From: JBBQZU01 sp041749535
GTDB taxonomy: Bacteria > Bacteroidota > Bacteroidia > Flavobacteriales_D > Cryomorphaceae
Direction: 5' to 3'
Length of the DNA stretch: 28,118 nucleotides
NCBI GenBank assembly: GCA_041749535.1
Contig: JBGTBE010000063.1
Span: 1 to 28,118, forward strand
The notes beneath the pieces are model-generated. The model worked only from the letters and a program-made list of their open reading frames with translations. It was not told the DNA's origin and made no database searches. A program made the position numbers and the translations under genes. Of this stretch, positions 16,032 to 24,923 are shown piece by piece; positions within the stretch are counted from its first letter, which is position 1, and each line of letters opens with the position of its first letter.

Positions 16032-17164
16032 ACAGCCACCGTTTTGGCATTCTCTACAGGGTTGGCGTACATCATCAGCAAGAAGTTCAGGTCTTCATCA
16101 CTGTTCAGGTTGGCCTGTTGAAGCCTTGATTTTATATGTTTCTCGAAGGCCTGCATCTCTGCGTCGGTGTATTCCTCTTTGTAAATACAGGTGCCATTTA
16201 GTAGGTCATTGGCCATGTAGTTGGTAGGCCAAAGTTTGTAGAGACTGTATATCTGCCGGTCAATAATTTCGCCTAAGAGCCGAAGTTTATCATTGATGTT
16301 CTGATATTCGGCCAGAATATCGAGTTCACGGTCTATGGTTTTACCAACTCCCAGGTGAATTCTTCCTTTATATCCTGTGAGACCTGTGATGATACTTTTG
16401 TAGTCTTCATCAGGCCCCTTCTCGTAGCGCTCATCTCTGGATATAGCCTTGAGTTCCCTGATTTTCAGTACATCACAGGGATCATATTCATAAGAGATAG
16501 CCACTGGAGTAATACGAAGTGACCTGAAACAAAATCTCAAGGGTTCATCACACCCAATACTTAGCATTTTGAGAAGCCCCGGTTGTGTTTTGTCCAATCC
16601 ATTCTTGGTACGCCCCTCACGCTGGGCAATCCAAATGCCCGCATGTCGCTCTGCAATGGTGTGCTTGATGTAACCAGAGAGCCTCAGGCTATTGTCATAA
16701 AATTCCCTAGCGACAGTATTTCTCTTCACTACAAAATTCTTGTTCAGCCTGGTAAGGTCTGTGATAAGTTCACTGGAAAGAAGGTTGCTGCCAATGGCAG
16801 TTTCTGTGGTTGGAAACCCCTGCTCGAGCAAGAGCATATTGAGAATTGCTGAGTCCAGGATGATGTCCCGGTGATTGGATATAAATAGGTGTGATGCGTC
16901 AGGCCTTGTGTTATCGAATCCTTCGAAGGTGAGGGATTTACTGGTTCCATCTACCAGGGTTCGAACGGCTTGATGGGCCACAATTTTTTGGAAATCATCA
17001 ATGGTATGAACACCCTGCAGAAGATTGTGAATGTCAGTGCTGTCAATTTCGGGATTCACGAATTTAAGCACCTGATGAAACGAAGGGTGCTCGGCGAGCC
17101 TCTGCATTGCAGCAGGCACTTCATGATCGCGGTAAGGCCTTATGTCGTCGTAAAGCTCATCCAC
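16028..17164 (-). CDS. 1-acyl-glycerol-3-phosphate acyltransferase-like protein
   Basis: This 378-aa protein belongs to the glycerol-phosphate acyltransferase superfamily and probably acylates a lipid precursor at the membrane. Motif I is SNHRDIILDSA (95-106) and motif III is REGRTKNG. Residues N97 and H98 are clear, but the aspartate aligned with the usual H-x4-D is one residue further on (H98-x5-D104), so the pairing is unusual. It is longer than PlsC (about 245 aa) and closer to PlsB-like bacterial relatives. The GTG start at 17164 gives a family-like N-terminus; the frame is open for 22 codons upstream without ATG. The exact acceptor is unknown. Confidence 0.8.
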   Translation of the reverse strand: MDELYDDIRPYRDHEVPAAMQRLAEHPSFHQVLKFVNPEIDSTDIHNLLQGVHTIDDFQKIVAHQAVRTLVDGTSKSLTFEGFDNTRPDASHLFISNHRDIILDSAILNMLLLEQGFPTTETAIGSNLLSSELITDLTRLNKNFVVKRNTVAREFYDNSLRLSGYIKHTIAERHAGIWIAQREGRTKNGLDKTQPGLLKMLSIGCDEPLRFCFRSLRITPVAISYEYDPCDVLKIRELKAISRDERYEKGPDEDYKSIITGLTGYKGRIHLGVGKTIDRELDILAEYQNINDKLRLLGEIIDRQIYSLYKLWPTNYMANDLLNGTCIYKEEYTDAEMQAFEKHIKSRLQQANLNSDEDLNFLLMMYANPVENAKTVAV

Positions 17165-17277
17165 TAATAAGGAATATTCAATTTTCAGGGCAGGTAGTTA
17201 ATAGACCACGAAAGTAAGCATTTCAGTTCACAGCAAAACTCATCTGTTCATTCAGGCAGTGATTCTTATTGAAAACT

Positions 17278-17285
17278 TAACTTTG
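17278..17285 (+). promoter_or_regulatory. TAnnTTTG box directly before the DEAD-box helicase gene
   Basis: TAACTTTG fits the -7 consensus and ends 5 nt before the ATG at 17291, another case of a box adjacent to the start codon. No convincing -33 TTTG is visible. Confidence 0.45.
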
Positions 17286-17290
17286 GTGCC

Positions 17291-18586
17291 ATGGAAAAAG
17301 GGTTCGAAGCGCTTCGTATTACAAAGCAGTTTACCAGTGCACTGTCTGTTATGGGGCTTACCGAACCTACAGAAATTCAAGTCGCTGCAATTGTACCAGC
17401 CATGTCAGGACAAGATGTGCTGGGAGTAGCCGAAACCGGGAGTGGCAAAACACTGGCCTACCTGCTGCCTGTGGTCATGAAGGTGAAATACGCCCGCAGC
17501 GGCCATGTTCAAGCCATCATTTTAGGCCCTGCCAAAGAATTGGTCATCCAGATACACCAAGTACTTACTAAACTTACATCAGGCACTGATATTCGATCCA
17601 TATGTCTTTATGGAGGTATAGGACCTAAAGAACAAGCTACGAAACTCGACGCAGGGGTAGACATTATCGTAGCTACGCCTGGGCGCTTGCTAGATCTATA
17701 CTCCCGCGGGCACATTCACATGAAGGAGATGCGCACCCTGGTTCTCGATGAAGCCGATCGTATGATGGAAATGGGTTTCATGCCACAGCTCCGAAGAGTT
17801 TTGGAAATTATTCCTGTAAAACGTCAGAATCTGCTCTTCTCAGCGACATTTCCCGAAAGGGTGGAACGACTTGCCGCGGAATTCCTGGAATTTCCTACAC
17901 GGGTGGAAAGTGTGGCCCATGGAAAACCTGTGGAGAAACTCAGGCAGGAGTGGTATGCCACACCAAATTTTCGCTCTAAGCTTATTCTCCTTATTCATCT
18001 TTTACAAACAAATACATGGCCCAGGGTGATGGTTTTTTGCAGCACCAAAGACTCTGCTACCCGGGCTGCCACCTATCTCGAGAGACAGAAAGTAGGAGAG
18101 GTGAGGGTAATACATGCCAACAAGGGTCAAAACTCCAGGATCAATGCCCTTGAGCTTTTCAGAAGTGGGGAAGTAAGGGTGCTTGTTACTACCGATGTCA
18201 CTTCCCGTGGTATTGACATCGAAGCAGTATCACCGGTGGTGAACCTCGAACTGCCTGCAGGTCATGAAGACTACCTGCACCGTGTGGGGCGCACGGCACG
18301 CATAGGCCACGAAGGCCTTGCAATCACTTTTGCCAACGAAGCAGAGAAGTTTATTCTGCTCGATATGATCTCTCAGGTGGAAAGCACCATTGCGGAGCAA
18401 CCATGGCCCGTAGCGCTCACCATGGGCGATGACCTGCCAGGCGAACGTCAGGAAATACTACGTGAGCTCGACACGCGCCGCAAAGCTGCCGACCCTACTT
18501 TTAAAGGAGCCTTTCACGAGAAAAAGAGAAAAGTAATGCCTGCCGGGGCAAAATCTAGAACGATGGGTAGGCACAAAGCAAAATAG
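17291..18586 (+). CDS. DEAD-box ATP-dependent RNA helicase
   Basis: This 431-aa RNA helicase has all core motifs: Q-motif region GLTEPTEIQ (22-30), motif I AETGSGKT (47-54), TPGRLLD, motif II VLDEAD, motif III SAT, and motif VI HRVGRTARIG. Motif Ia reads GPAKELVIQ, where PTRELA is usual. The C-terminus is a short basic tail (FHEKKRKVMPAG to GRHKAK), typical of RhlE-like proteins that bind rRNA during ribosome assembly. The exact paralogue cannot be named from sequence alone. It stands alone, divergent from the acyltransferase gene. Confidence 0.92.
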   Translation: MEKGFEALRITKQFTSALSVMGLTEPTEIQVAAIVPAMSGQDVLGVAETGSGKTLAYLLPVVMKVKYARSGHVQAIILGPAKELVIQIHQVLTKLTSGTDIRSICLYGGIGPKEQATKLDAGVDIIVATPGRLLDLYSRGHIHMKEMRTLVLDEADRMMEMGFMPQLRRVLEIIPVKRQNLLFSATFPERVERLAAEFLEFPTRVESVAHGKPVEKLRQEWYATPNFRSKLILLIHLLQTNTWPRVMVFCSTKDSATRAATYLERQKVGEVRVIHANKGQNSRINALELFRSGEVRVLVTTDVTSRGIDIEAVSPVVNLELPAGHEDYLHRVGRTARIGHEGLAITFANEAEKFILLDMISQVESTIAEQPWPVALTMGDDLPGERQEILRELDTRRKAADPTFKGAFHEKKRKVMPAGAKSRTMGRHKAK

Positions 18587-18601
18587 GTGAATCATTGTTC
18601 C

Positions 18602-18609
18602 TACATTTG
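18602..18609 (+). promoter_or_regulatory. TAnnTTTG box upstream of the OsmC-like gene
   Basis: TACATTTG fits the -7 consensus and ends 26 nt before the ATG at 18636, a normal short leader. It lies just after the helicase stop, so the OsmC-like gene probably has its own promoter. Confidence 0.4.
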
Positions 18610-18635
18610 AAACGAAAGCCCTTAAACATTGCTTT

Positions 18636-19043
18636 ATGCGAATGAGCGTATCGATTAGCCGAGTGGACAAAGACCTTAGATTTGAAGTACAAAATGAGAA
18701 TGGCAATACGTTGATCGCTGATGGAAGTGTTGAGAAGAAAGGAATGAGACCTATGGAGCTGTTGCTCAGTGCGGTTGGCACATGTAGCGCATTTGATGCA
18801 GTCCATATATTAGAGAAGCAAAGACAGGAAATTCACACTTTCAGCATAGAAGTGAGCGGCGATCGGGCAGACGAAGGAGCACCGCGACCATTTACATCCA
18901 TCCATGCCCATTTTAAGCTAAGCGGTATTTTGGAACTTGAGAAAGTGAAAAGAGCGGTGTCACTTTCCATGGAAAAGTACTGCTCGGTGAGCGCTACCCT
19001 AAGCGGTGAGGTAATTATAACACATTCTGTCGAGATATTGTAA
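18636..19043 (+). CDS. OsmC/Ohr-family protein
   Basis: This 135-aa protein belongs to the OsmC/Ohr superfamily of thiol-dependent peroxidases. Both conserved cysteines are visible: C50 in GMRPMELLLSAVGTCSAFD and C116 in MEKYCSVSATL. Size is typical. Members reduce organic or inorganic peroxides using dithiol partners, though many YhfA-type members have unknown substrates; this one looks closer to that general OsmC type than to Ohr. A second ATG two codons downstream is an equal start candidate. It sits 52 bp upstream of cysE on the same strand and next to other thiol genes. Confidence 0.88.
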   Translation: MRMSVSISRVDKDLRFEVQNENGNTLIADGSVEKKGMRPMELLLSAVGTCSAFDAVHILEKQRQEIHTFSIEVSGDRADEGAPRPFTSIHAHFKLSGILELEKVKRAVSLSMEKYCSVSATLSGEVIITHSVEIL

Positions 19044-19095
19044 ACTTCTTGCATACAAGGCCGTAATATCCAGCACAAACCATAAAACTCCCCTT

Positions 19096-19920
19096 ATGGA
19101 AAATGAATTTCTGAATGAGCTTTACAAGATAAATCAAAGCTGCCCCAGCTGCCCTTCACCTTCGGCTGTTGCTGATTTTTATGAAGACCTGCTCGGCGTG
19201 CTATTCCCTGATTTTGAGAAAAAGGAATTTTCTTCCTTCGAGGCTTTTGAGCTTCATGTGGGCCATCTGCGCCTCTCACTCCGGGAAATTTTGGCAAGGA
19301 ATCCAGAACGTGGCAACTCGGATACCCATTCACAAACAGACCGTTTTTTTGAGGAGTTACCAATTATTCGAGATCTTATTGCCAGCGATGCACAGGCGAT
19401 GTTTGATGGTGACCCTGCTGCACGCTCAGTTACCGAAGTGGTGCGGAGCTACCCTGGTTTTTATGCAATTGCAGCATATCGCGTGGCGCATGCCTTGCGG
19501 CAAATGGGGGTGCAATTGATACCCCGCATCATTGCCGAAAGGGCGCACAGCAAAACAGGTATTGATATACACCCGGGCGCTACCATAGACCGGTCGTTTT
19601 GCATTGACCACGGCACCGGTGTGGTAATTGGGGAGACGAGTCATATTGGAGCCCATGTGAAGATTTACCAAGGTGTAACACTTGGTGGTCTCAGCGTGGA
19701 TAAGGCCGATGCAGAAGTGAAGCGCCACCCTACCATTGAAGACCATGTGGTGATTTATGCAGGAGCCACCATCCTGGGAGGCCAAACCGTAATAGGTGCA
19801 CACTCAGTAATAGGCGGAAATGTGTGGCTCACGCGCAGTGTGCCCCCCCATACCAAAGTGTATTACAAAGCCGCCCTTACCGACAGTAACGGCAATACAG
19901 ATACCATAGAATTTAAGTGA
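19096..19920 (+). CDS. cysE: serine O-acetyltransferase
   Basis: This 274-aa enzyme transfers acetyl from acetyl-CoA to serine, giving O-acetylserine for cysteine synthesis. The N-terminal part is helical. From about residue 150 the hexapeptide-repeat left-handed beta helix follows, with FCIDHGTGVVIGE and IYQGVTLGG, and the catalytic or structural RHP in VKRHPTIEDHV. The C-terminus ends DTIEFK and lacks the terminal isoleucine through which many CysE proteins dock into CysK. The stop overlaps the possible GTG start of the downstream cysM, so the pair is translationally coupled. Confidence 0.93.
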   Translation: MENEFLNELYKINQSCPSCPSPSAVADFYEDLLGVLFPDFEKKEFSSFEAFELHVGHLRLSLREILARNPERGNSDTHSQTDRFFEELPIIRDLIASDAQAMFDGDPAARSVTEVVRSYPGFYAIAAYRVAHALRQMGVQLIPRIIAERAHSKTGIDIHPGATIDRSFCIDHGTGVVIGETSHIGAHVKIYQGVTLGGLSVDKADAEVKRHPTIEDHVVIYAGATILGGQTVIGAHSVIGGNVWLTRSVPPHTKVYYKAALTDSNGNTDTIEFK

Positions 19921-19922
19921 GC

Positions 19923-20798
19923 ATGACCCTTGTTGACCTCATAGGTAATACACCCATAGTAGAACTGCAGCATATCTGGCAGCACCCGCGTGTAAAAATT
20001 TACGGCAAGCTGGAAGGTGACAATCCTGGTGGAAGCGTCAAAGACCGCGCCGCATATGGCATGCTCACCGGTGCAATAGCACGTGGCGATGTGAAGGCCG
20101 GCGACAGACTTGTAGAAGCTACCAGCGGCAACACGGGCATAGCCCTCGCCATGATAGCACGCCTGCTTGGACTCAACATGACGCTCATCATGCCGGAGAA
20201 CAGCACAGAAGAACGCGTGCTCACCATGAAAGCATATGGCGCAGAGGTAATTCTCACTTCGGCTGAAGGAACCATTGAGTACTCGCGCACTGTGGCCGAA
20301 AGAATGGCCCGCGAGGAGGGATATTTTATATTGAACCAATTTGCCAATCCCGACAACTGGGGTATGCACTACCGAACCACAGGCCCTGAGATTTGGAGAG
20401 ACACCAAGCAGCAGGTTACCCACTTTGTATCAGCCATGGGCACTACCGGAACCATTATGGGCGTCTCGAGGTTTCTGAAAGAGAAAAATCCGGACATACA
20501 GATTGTAGGTACCCAACCTACCGAAGGCTCAAAAATACCCGGCATCAGGAGATGGAGTCCGGAGTTTTTGCCGGAGATTTTTGAAGCTGCCCGGGTAGAC
20601 CGCACCATAGATGTAAGCGAAGCTGATGCTGCAGACATGGCCCGCAGATTGGCCCGTGAAGAGGCCATATTTAGTGGTATGAGCAGTGGAGGGGCGCTTG
20701 TAGCTGCGCTCGAAGTAGCCAGAGACCTGGAAGAGGGTTGCATCGTTTTTATCGTCTGCGACCGCGGCGACAGGTATTTGAGTTCGGGGTTGTTTTAG
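19923..20798 (+). CDS. cysM: cysteine synthase B (CysM-type)
   Basis: This 291-aa PLP enzyme replaces the acetyl group of O-acetylserine with sulfide, or with thiosulfate in CysM-type enzymes, to give cysteine or S-sulfocysteine. The PLP lysine is K40 in NPGGSVKDRAAYG; the phosphate-binding TSGNTG and the C-terminal signature FSGMSSGGA and ICDRGDRYLS-like VCDRGDRYLSSGLF are present. KIPGIRRWSPEFLP and the short length point to CysM rather than CysK. The ATG at 19923 is preferred; the GTG at 19917 would overlap the cysE stop as GTGA. Together with cysE it forms a two-gene cysteine operon. Confidence 0.92.
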   Translation: MTLVDLIGNTPIVELQHIWQHPRVKIYGKLEGDNPGGSVKDRAAYGMLTGAIARGDVKAGDRLVEATSGNTGIALAMIARLLGLNMTLIMPENSTEERVLTMKAYGAEVILTSAEGTIEYSRTVAERMAREEGYFILNQFANPDNWGMHYRTTGPEIWRDTKQQVTHFVSAMGTTGTIMGVSRFLKEKNPDIQIVGTQPTEGSKIPGIRRWSPEFLPEIFEAARVDRTIDVSEADAADMARRLAREEAIFSGMSSGGALVAALEVARDLEEGCIVFIVCDRGDRYLSSGLF

Positions 20799-20880
20799 GG
20801 GATATTCAATATGCCTGATTTAATTCTCGGAAGATTTCTGAAAGTAGAATGCTAAGAGCTATTAAAGAAAATTTTAATTC

Positions 20881-20888
20881 TAATTTTG
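20881..20888 (+). promoter_or_regulatory. possible TAnnTTTG box upstream of the membrane protein gene
   Basis: TAATTTTG lies in the 213-bp gap between cysM and the GT-C-like gene and fits the -7 consensus, but it is 123 nt from the ATG and in AT-rich DNA. Otherwise I see nothing in this gap. Confidence 0.2.
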
Positions 20889-21011
20889 AAATGTCCAGCT
20901 TTTGGGGAAACCTATGGTTAGAATCGCAATAATCCAGCCATTGCGCTATAAAATTTGAATTTCGTACCTATGCAAGTACACTGGTTTTCATGGGCAGTGT
21001 GAAGCTTAAGC

Positions 21012-22595
21012 ATGAATTTGTTACAAACGAAAAGATTTTCTTCGAGGAGTATTCCCATTGTCGCCCTGTGCGTCGGCGCCATTGGCCTCATTTTAGCGAA
21101 CTATTTAACTGTTGGATTCTCCTTCGGGTACTTTCCGGGAGATCTCGGTGATGCGCGACTTTGTGCGTACATACTCGAGCACGGTTTTCAGTTCTTAACT
21201 TTTCAAACCAATGAGTATTGGAATGCACCATTTATGTGGCCGGATAAGGATGTGATTTCTTATTCAGAGAATCTCCTTGGTGCGGTTCCACTTTACAGTA
21301 TTTTTAGGATCATGGGCTTCGATGTCCTTACTTCTTTTCAACTCTGGTTTCTCCTGGTATTTTATTTGAACTACATCTGCTGTTGGTATTTTCTGAAGTG
21401 GCTTTTGAGAAACCCTTACGCCGCTATGGCTGGGGCATTGGTCTTCGCCTTCTCCATGGCCCTACAGTCGCAGATGACGCATGCCCAGCTTTTCTCACGG
21501 TACTTTGTTCCATTGGGATTTCTTTTATTATTAAAGTTTGGGGAGACTTTAAGCCCCCGGCATCTTTTCCTTTGTCTGTTGTGCCTTACAGGCCAGTTTT
21601 ATACTGGAATTTATCTCGGCTTTATGATGATGGTTTCGCTGTTCATTGGATTCTCTATCCTTATCATAATTCACCGAAGAAAATTTTCGACACAACTTGT
21701 CAAGCTGCGATGGTGGGCCCAAGTGGTGCTCGGCTTCTTGGCGAATGCTGTATTGCTCTATATCCTGCTCGAACCCTATGTAGAACGGAGTAAAATGGTA
21801 TATCCCACACCTTTCGATCAGGTGCTCTACACCATCCCTGAGCTAAAATCATTTTTGTACAGCAAGACGGGCTCATTATTGTGGAAACCATTGGAGAGCA
21901 GTTCCCTGCGCGCCAATCCTGTGTATTTCGACCATCAGATCTTCCCTGGGTTTATCGCAGTTATCTGCACCCTTATTGCTGTGGGAGTGGCAGTGGTACA
22001 TTGGAAAAGACTAGAGAAAAATACGAAGATCCTGTTCATCGTTGGCTTGATTACATTTTTTATATTTCTCAGAATAGACAACTTTACGCTATACGAAACC
22101 CTGTACCACCTACCTGGCTTCAGTTCCATGCGCGCCATACACAGGATTATCGGCATCGAACTATTGTTTGTTTCTCTGGCTGTGGCATATATCTATCGGT
22201 TCATTTTCAGTAAATTGAACCCGCGATACCCCATTCTATTTCTCATCGGCCTGGTCCTGGTTTTTGCTGTTGACAATTATGTATTCCCAGAAAATAGATA
22301 CAGAACCATGAAGGCATCGTCTAATCAAAGGGTAGACAGGATCGTTGCGAAAATCAAAACATTGCCCAAGGAGAGCGTCATATCGTACGAACCTGATTCC
22401 ATTGATATTCCTTTTGCATGTCAGATAGATGCCATGTTGGCTTCCCAACAGCTGGGATTGAAATGTATAAACGGATATACATCTACTTCCCGGTGGGAGT
22501 ATGCGCATTATTGGAATAACTTGTCGGAAGAAGGGCGTGTGCAATGGTTGCAAGCCAATTCCATTGATCCATACTCAGTCCATGTGGTAAAGTAA
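21012..22595 (+). CDS. multi-pass membrane protein, GT-C glycosyltransferase-like
   Basis: This 527-aa protein has about ten to twelve hydrophobic helices, beginning at about 13-35, and a soluble C-terminal tail of roughly 110 residues. In the first loop after helix 1 it carries FPGDLGDARL (D44, D47), an acidic pair placed as in GT-C polyprenyl-phosphate-sugar transferases. Uncharacterised bacterial relatives with a GD.GDARL loop are common. It may transfer sugars to lipids, proteins or surface polysaccharide on the outer face of the inner membrane. No other glycan genes are adjacent, so the substrate is unknown. It ends 12 bp before the convergent helicase gene. Confidence 0.7.
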   Translation: MNLLQTKRFSSRSIPIVALCVGAIGLILANYLTVGFSFGYFPGDLGDARLCAYILEHGFQFLTFQTNEYWNAPFMWPDKDVISYSENLLGAVPLYSIFRIMGFDVLTSFQLWFLLVFYLNYICCWYFLKWLLRNPYAAMAGALVFAFSMALQSQMTHAQLFSRYFVPLGFLLLLKFGETLSPRHLFLCLLCLTGQFYTGIYLGFMMMVSLFIGFSILIIIHRRKFSTQLVKLRWWAQVVLGFLANAVLLYILLEPYVERSKMVYPTPFDQVLYTIPELKSFLYSKTGSLLWKPLESSSLRANPVYFDHQIFPGFIAVICTLIAVGVAVVHWKRLEKNTKILFIVGLITFFIFLRIDNFTLYETLYHLPGFSSMRAIHRIIGIELLFVSLAVAYIYRFIFSKLNPRYPILFLIGLVLVFAVDNYVFPENRYRTMKASSNQRVDRIVAKIKTLPKESVISYEPDSIDIPFACQIDAMLASQQLGLKCINGYTSTSRWEYAHYWNNLSEEGRVQWLQANSIDPYSVHVVK

Positions 22596-22596
22596 T

Positions 22597-22612
22597 GCTG
22601 ATTTACATCAGC
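22597..22612 (+). terminator. weak terminator hairpin at the convergent gene ends
   Basis: GCTGAT (22597-22602) and ATCAGC (22607-22612) form a 6-bp stem with a TTAC loop right after the TAA of the membrane protein gene, followed by a T-rich run (TTATTTTTATC). It overlaps the stop codon of the convergent helicase gene. Confidence 0.35.
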
Positions 22613-24923
22613 CCTCCTTATTTTTATCTGCCTTTTCCAAGGCATGCACCGCCATTCCAATTCTCAATTTCGAATAGGAATACTTATTTCCCAAGAGTGA
22701 GATAAGTTTGTTCAGGTCAGCATCTTTATTTGAAGCTATTGCATCCAGAATTTCTTCCTTCTCCTTCCCATTCAGGTAAGGGGTGTGGTTGAGTTTTCCT
22801 TCTCCTATTAATTTTGCTGTATGTCCTTCTATGGTGCTCGCCGCCAACTTCCGGTCTTTCGCTACTTCCTCTATGGTCATTCCTTTCTGTAGGAGTTCTA
22901 AGCTGATACGGTACGTTTCCCCTTTCTCCTTCTTGGCTTTCTTCTCTTTCGGTATGCCGGGTTCTCTGAAAATGTTTGGGGATTTTCGCTTTTTACCGGT
23001 TTTATTTGATAGATTTTTCGGGTTCTCTTTCATGTATGCCTCCACCTTGGCCAATAGTTCCTTGCGAAGCAGCCCCAGCTTCTCACTCGCCGAGATGTCT
23101 TTGCCCACTTCCCGGTCTTCGGCAATACAAGTAGCTAGCATGCCAGCTTTAAGAATATGTGCCATACGGCTGTGAACGAGTTGGTCTATTTCATCGAGTG
23201 CGGTGAGGTAGGTTTTTACTTTTGAAAGTGTGCCCACTTCGGCGATGTGCCTAAGCAGATGTACTTGACAGCGGGTTAGGAAATCGATATAGTAGGCGGT
23301 GCCCTTTTGAATCCGTTCTTTCAGCACTTCGTAATTTCCTTCGTGTAGTAGGCGGTCTATCTGGGATTGAAATCTGGAAGTATTCTCATTTTCTGAAAGG
23401 AGCATCTCGTTGAGCTTGTGCAGGGCCACCCGCATTTCAGCGTCTTCAAAGTTCATGATACCGCCCATCTTATTTCGCACCTGCTTTATCTGATCCATTA
23501 TTTCGGTAAAGTCAAATGTTTCCCGAAGGGTATGTCTGAGGAATGCACGCTGGGCTTCCTGTAAATTGGTCTGAAGTGCTTCCCGCACTTGCCTGCCTGC
23601 AGAGAAGCTCACCACATTCGGGTCGCTTGATATGGCTCCTTGATGAATAGGGGTGCGCAGAATAAGCCCATCGATGGAACGCAGTCTCGAAAGGGCCACA
23701 TATACCTGACCGGGAGCAAATGCCCGCCCTACATCAATGATCGCTTTATCGAAAGTAAGACCCTGGCTTTTGTGCACTGTGATGGCCCAGGCCAGCTTTA
23801 GTGGAAACTGACTGAAAGTTCCTATTATGTCTTCTTCGAGTTCTTTGGTTCCTTCACTAAGTGCGTAGCGTTTGTTCTCCCACGTGGTGGGTTGCACAGT
23901 GATGGGTTTGCCATCGTCGTCGGTTACGAATATGGAATCCTCACCCATATATTTAACCGTTGCCAGTTTTCCGTTGAAGTAACGCCCTTCAGCGGAGTCA
24001 TTCTTTACGAACATTACCCTGGCACCTTCCTTAAATAGGAGAGTTTCACTTACGGGAAATAGTGATTCTGGAAAATCACCTTTTATCGTTGCTTTAAATT
24101 TTCGTTCTTTGGCTTTCAGCGCTGAGAGCTGTGCATTGTTGATCTGTTCCGCTTGCGCGTTGTGGGTAGTGAGTGTTATGGCTCCATCCTCAGATTTGTA
24201 GTCGGGCCTATAGTGTTTATTCAGTGCGTCGATATCTTCACGTGTGCAGCAATCATTGCGCAGGTTGTTCAGCAAACCAATAAAAACCGGGTCGCTTTGC
24301 CTAAAAATCTTGTCGAGCTCAATGTGCGAGTAGCCTTCCTGCTTGAGCGCGAGTGCCTCAAAAAAGAGTGGAGATGTGTAGTACTTTTTCATCACAGCCC
24401 ATTCCTGCTCTTTCACAATAGGCGGCAGCTGATGCAAATCACCAATCATAAGTAGCTGCACACCACCAAAACTTTTCGTGCGGTTGCCCTTTACTCCTTT
24501 GAGCCTGTAATCCACAGCATCCAGCACATCGGCTCGGAGCATGCTCACTTCATCAATTATCAGCAGGTCAATGCTTCGAAGTACCTGCTTTCGCACGCTG
24601 TTCAGGGGGTGCCTGCGGGCCATATCTTCCCTGGTGTAAAAAGGTCCCGGCACCGAATAATCATGGCGGTCAGCGGGGAGAAAAGTACCGAGTGGTAGTA
24701 GAAATTGCGAGTGAATGGTTACTCCACCTGCATTGAGGGCTGCAATTCCCGTTGGAGCCACAATCAAAAAGTTTTTGTGCGTGGCTTTGGCCAAATTGTG
24801 CAGGAAGGTTGTTTTACCAGTGCCTGCTTTTCCTGTGAGAAAAACATGGCGACCCGTATTGTTTACAAACCTGGCGGCGAGTGAGATAAAATCAGTTGTG
24901 GAGACTGTTTCCGTTGCTTCCAT
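22608..24923 (-). CDS. Pif1-like (superfamily 1B) DNA helicase with C-terminal HTH
   Basis: This 771-aa protein is a Pif1-family 5'-3' DNA helicase. Visible motifs are Walker A FLTGKAGTGKTTF (about 28-40), VAPTGIAALNAGG, Walker B LLIIDEVSML, GDLHQLPP, and the C-terminal helicase motifs AITVHKSQGLTFDKAIID and GQVYVALSRLRS. A helical region of about 200 residues follows, then a Lys-rich linker (PKEKKAKKEKGE). The end is a helix-turn-helix domain (TIEEVAKDRKLAASTIEGHT) like those at the C-terminus of some RecQ and Pif1 proteins. It probably unwinds structured DNA or resolves replication obstacles. It stands alone on the minus strand. Confidence 0.92.
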   Translation of the reverse strand: MEATETVSTTDFISLAARFVNNTGRHVFLTGKAGTGKTTFLHNLAKATHKNFLIVAPTGIAALNAGGVTIHSQFLLPLGTFLPADRHDYSVPGPFYTREDMARRHPLNSVRKQVLRSIDLLIIDEVSMLRADVLDAVDYRLKGVKGNRTKSFGGVQLLMIGDLHQLPPIVKEQEWAVMKKYYTSPLFFEALALKQEGYSHIELDKIFRQSDPVFIGLLNNLRNDCCTREDIDALNKHYRPDYKSEDGAITLTTHNAQAEQINNAQLSALKAKERKFKATIKGDFPESLFPVSETLLFKEGARVMFVKNDSAEGRYFNGKLATVKYMGEDSIFVTDDDGKPITVQPTTWENKRYALSEGTKELEEDIIGTFSQFPLKLAWAITVHKSQGLTFDKAIIDVGRAFAPGQVYVALSRLRSIDGLILRTPIHQGAISSDPNVVSFSAGRQVREALQTNLQEAQRAFLRHTLRETFDFTEIMDQIKQVRNKMGGIMNFEDAEMRVALHKLNEMLLSENENTSRFQSQIDRLLHEGNYEVLKERIQKGTAYYIDFLTRCQVHLLRHIAEVGTLSKVKTYLTALDEIDQLVHSRMAHILKAGMLATCIAEDREVGKDISASEKLGLLRKELLAKVEAYMKENPKNLSNKTGKKRKSPNIFREPGIPKEKKAKKEKGETYRISLELLQKGMTIEEVAKDRKLAASTIEGHTAKLIGEGKLNHTPYLNGKEKEEILDAIASNKDADLNKLISLLGNKYSYSKLRIGMAVHALEKADKNKEG

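Noticed and set aside
18458..18806. Minus-strand frames across the helicase/OsmC junction.
   Set aside because: Antisense to two well-supported genes and without recognisable domains.
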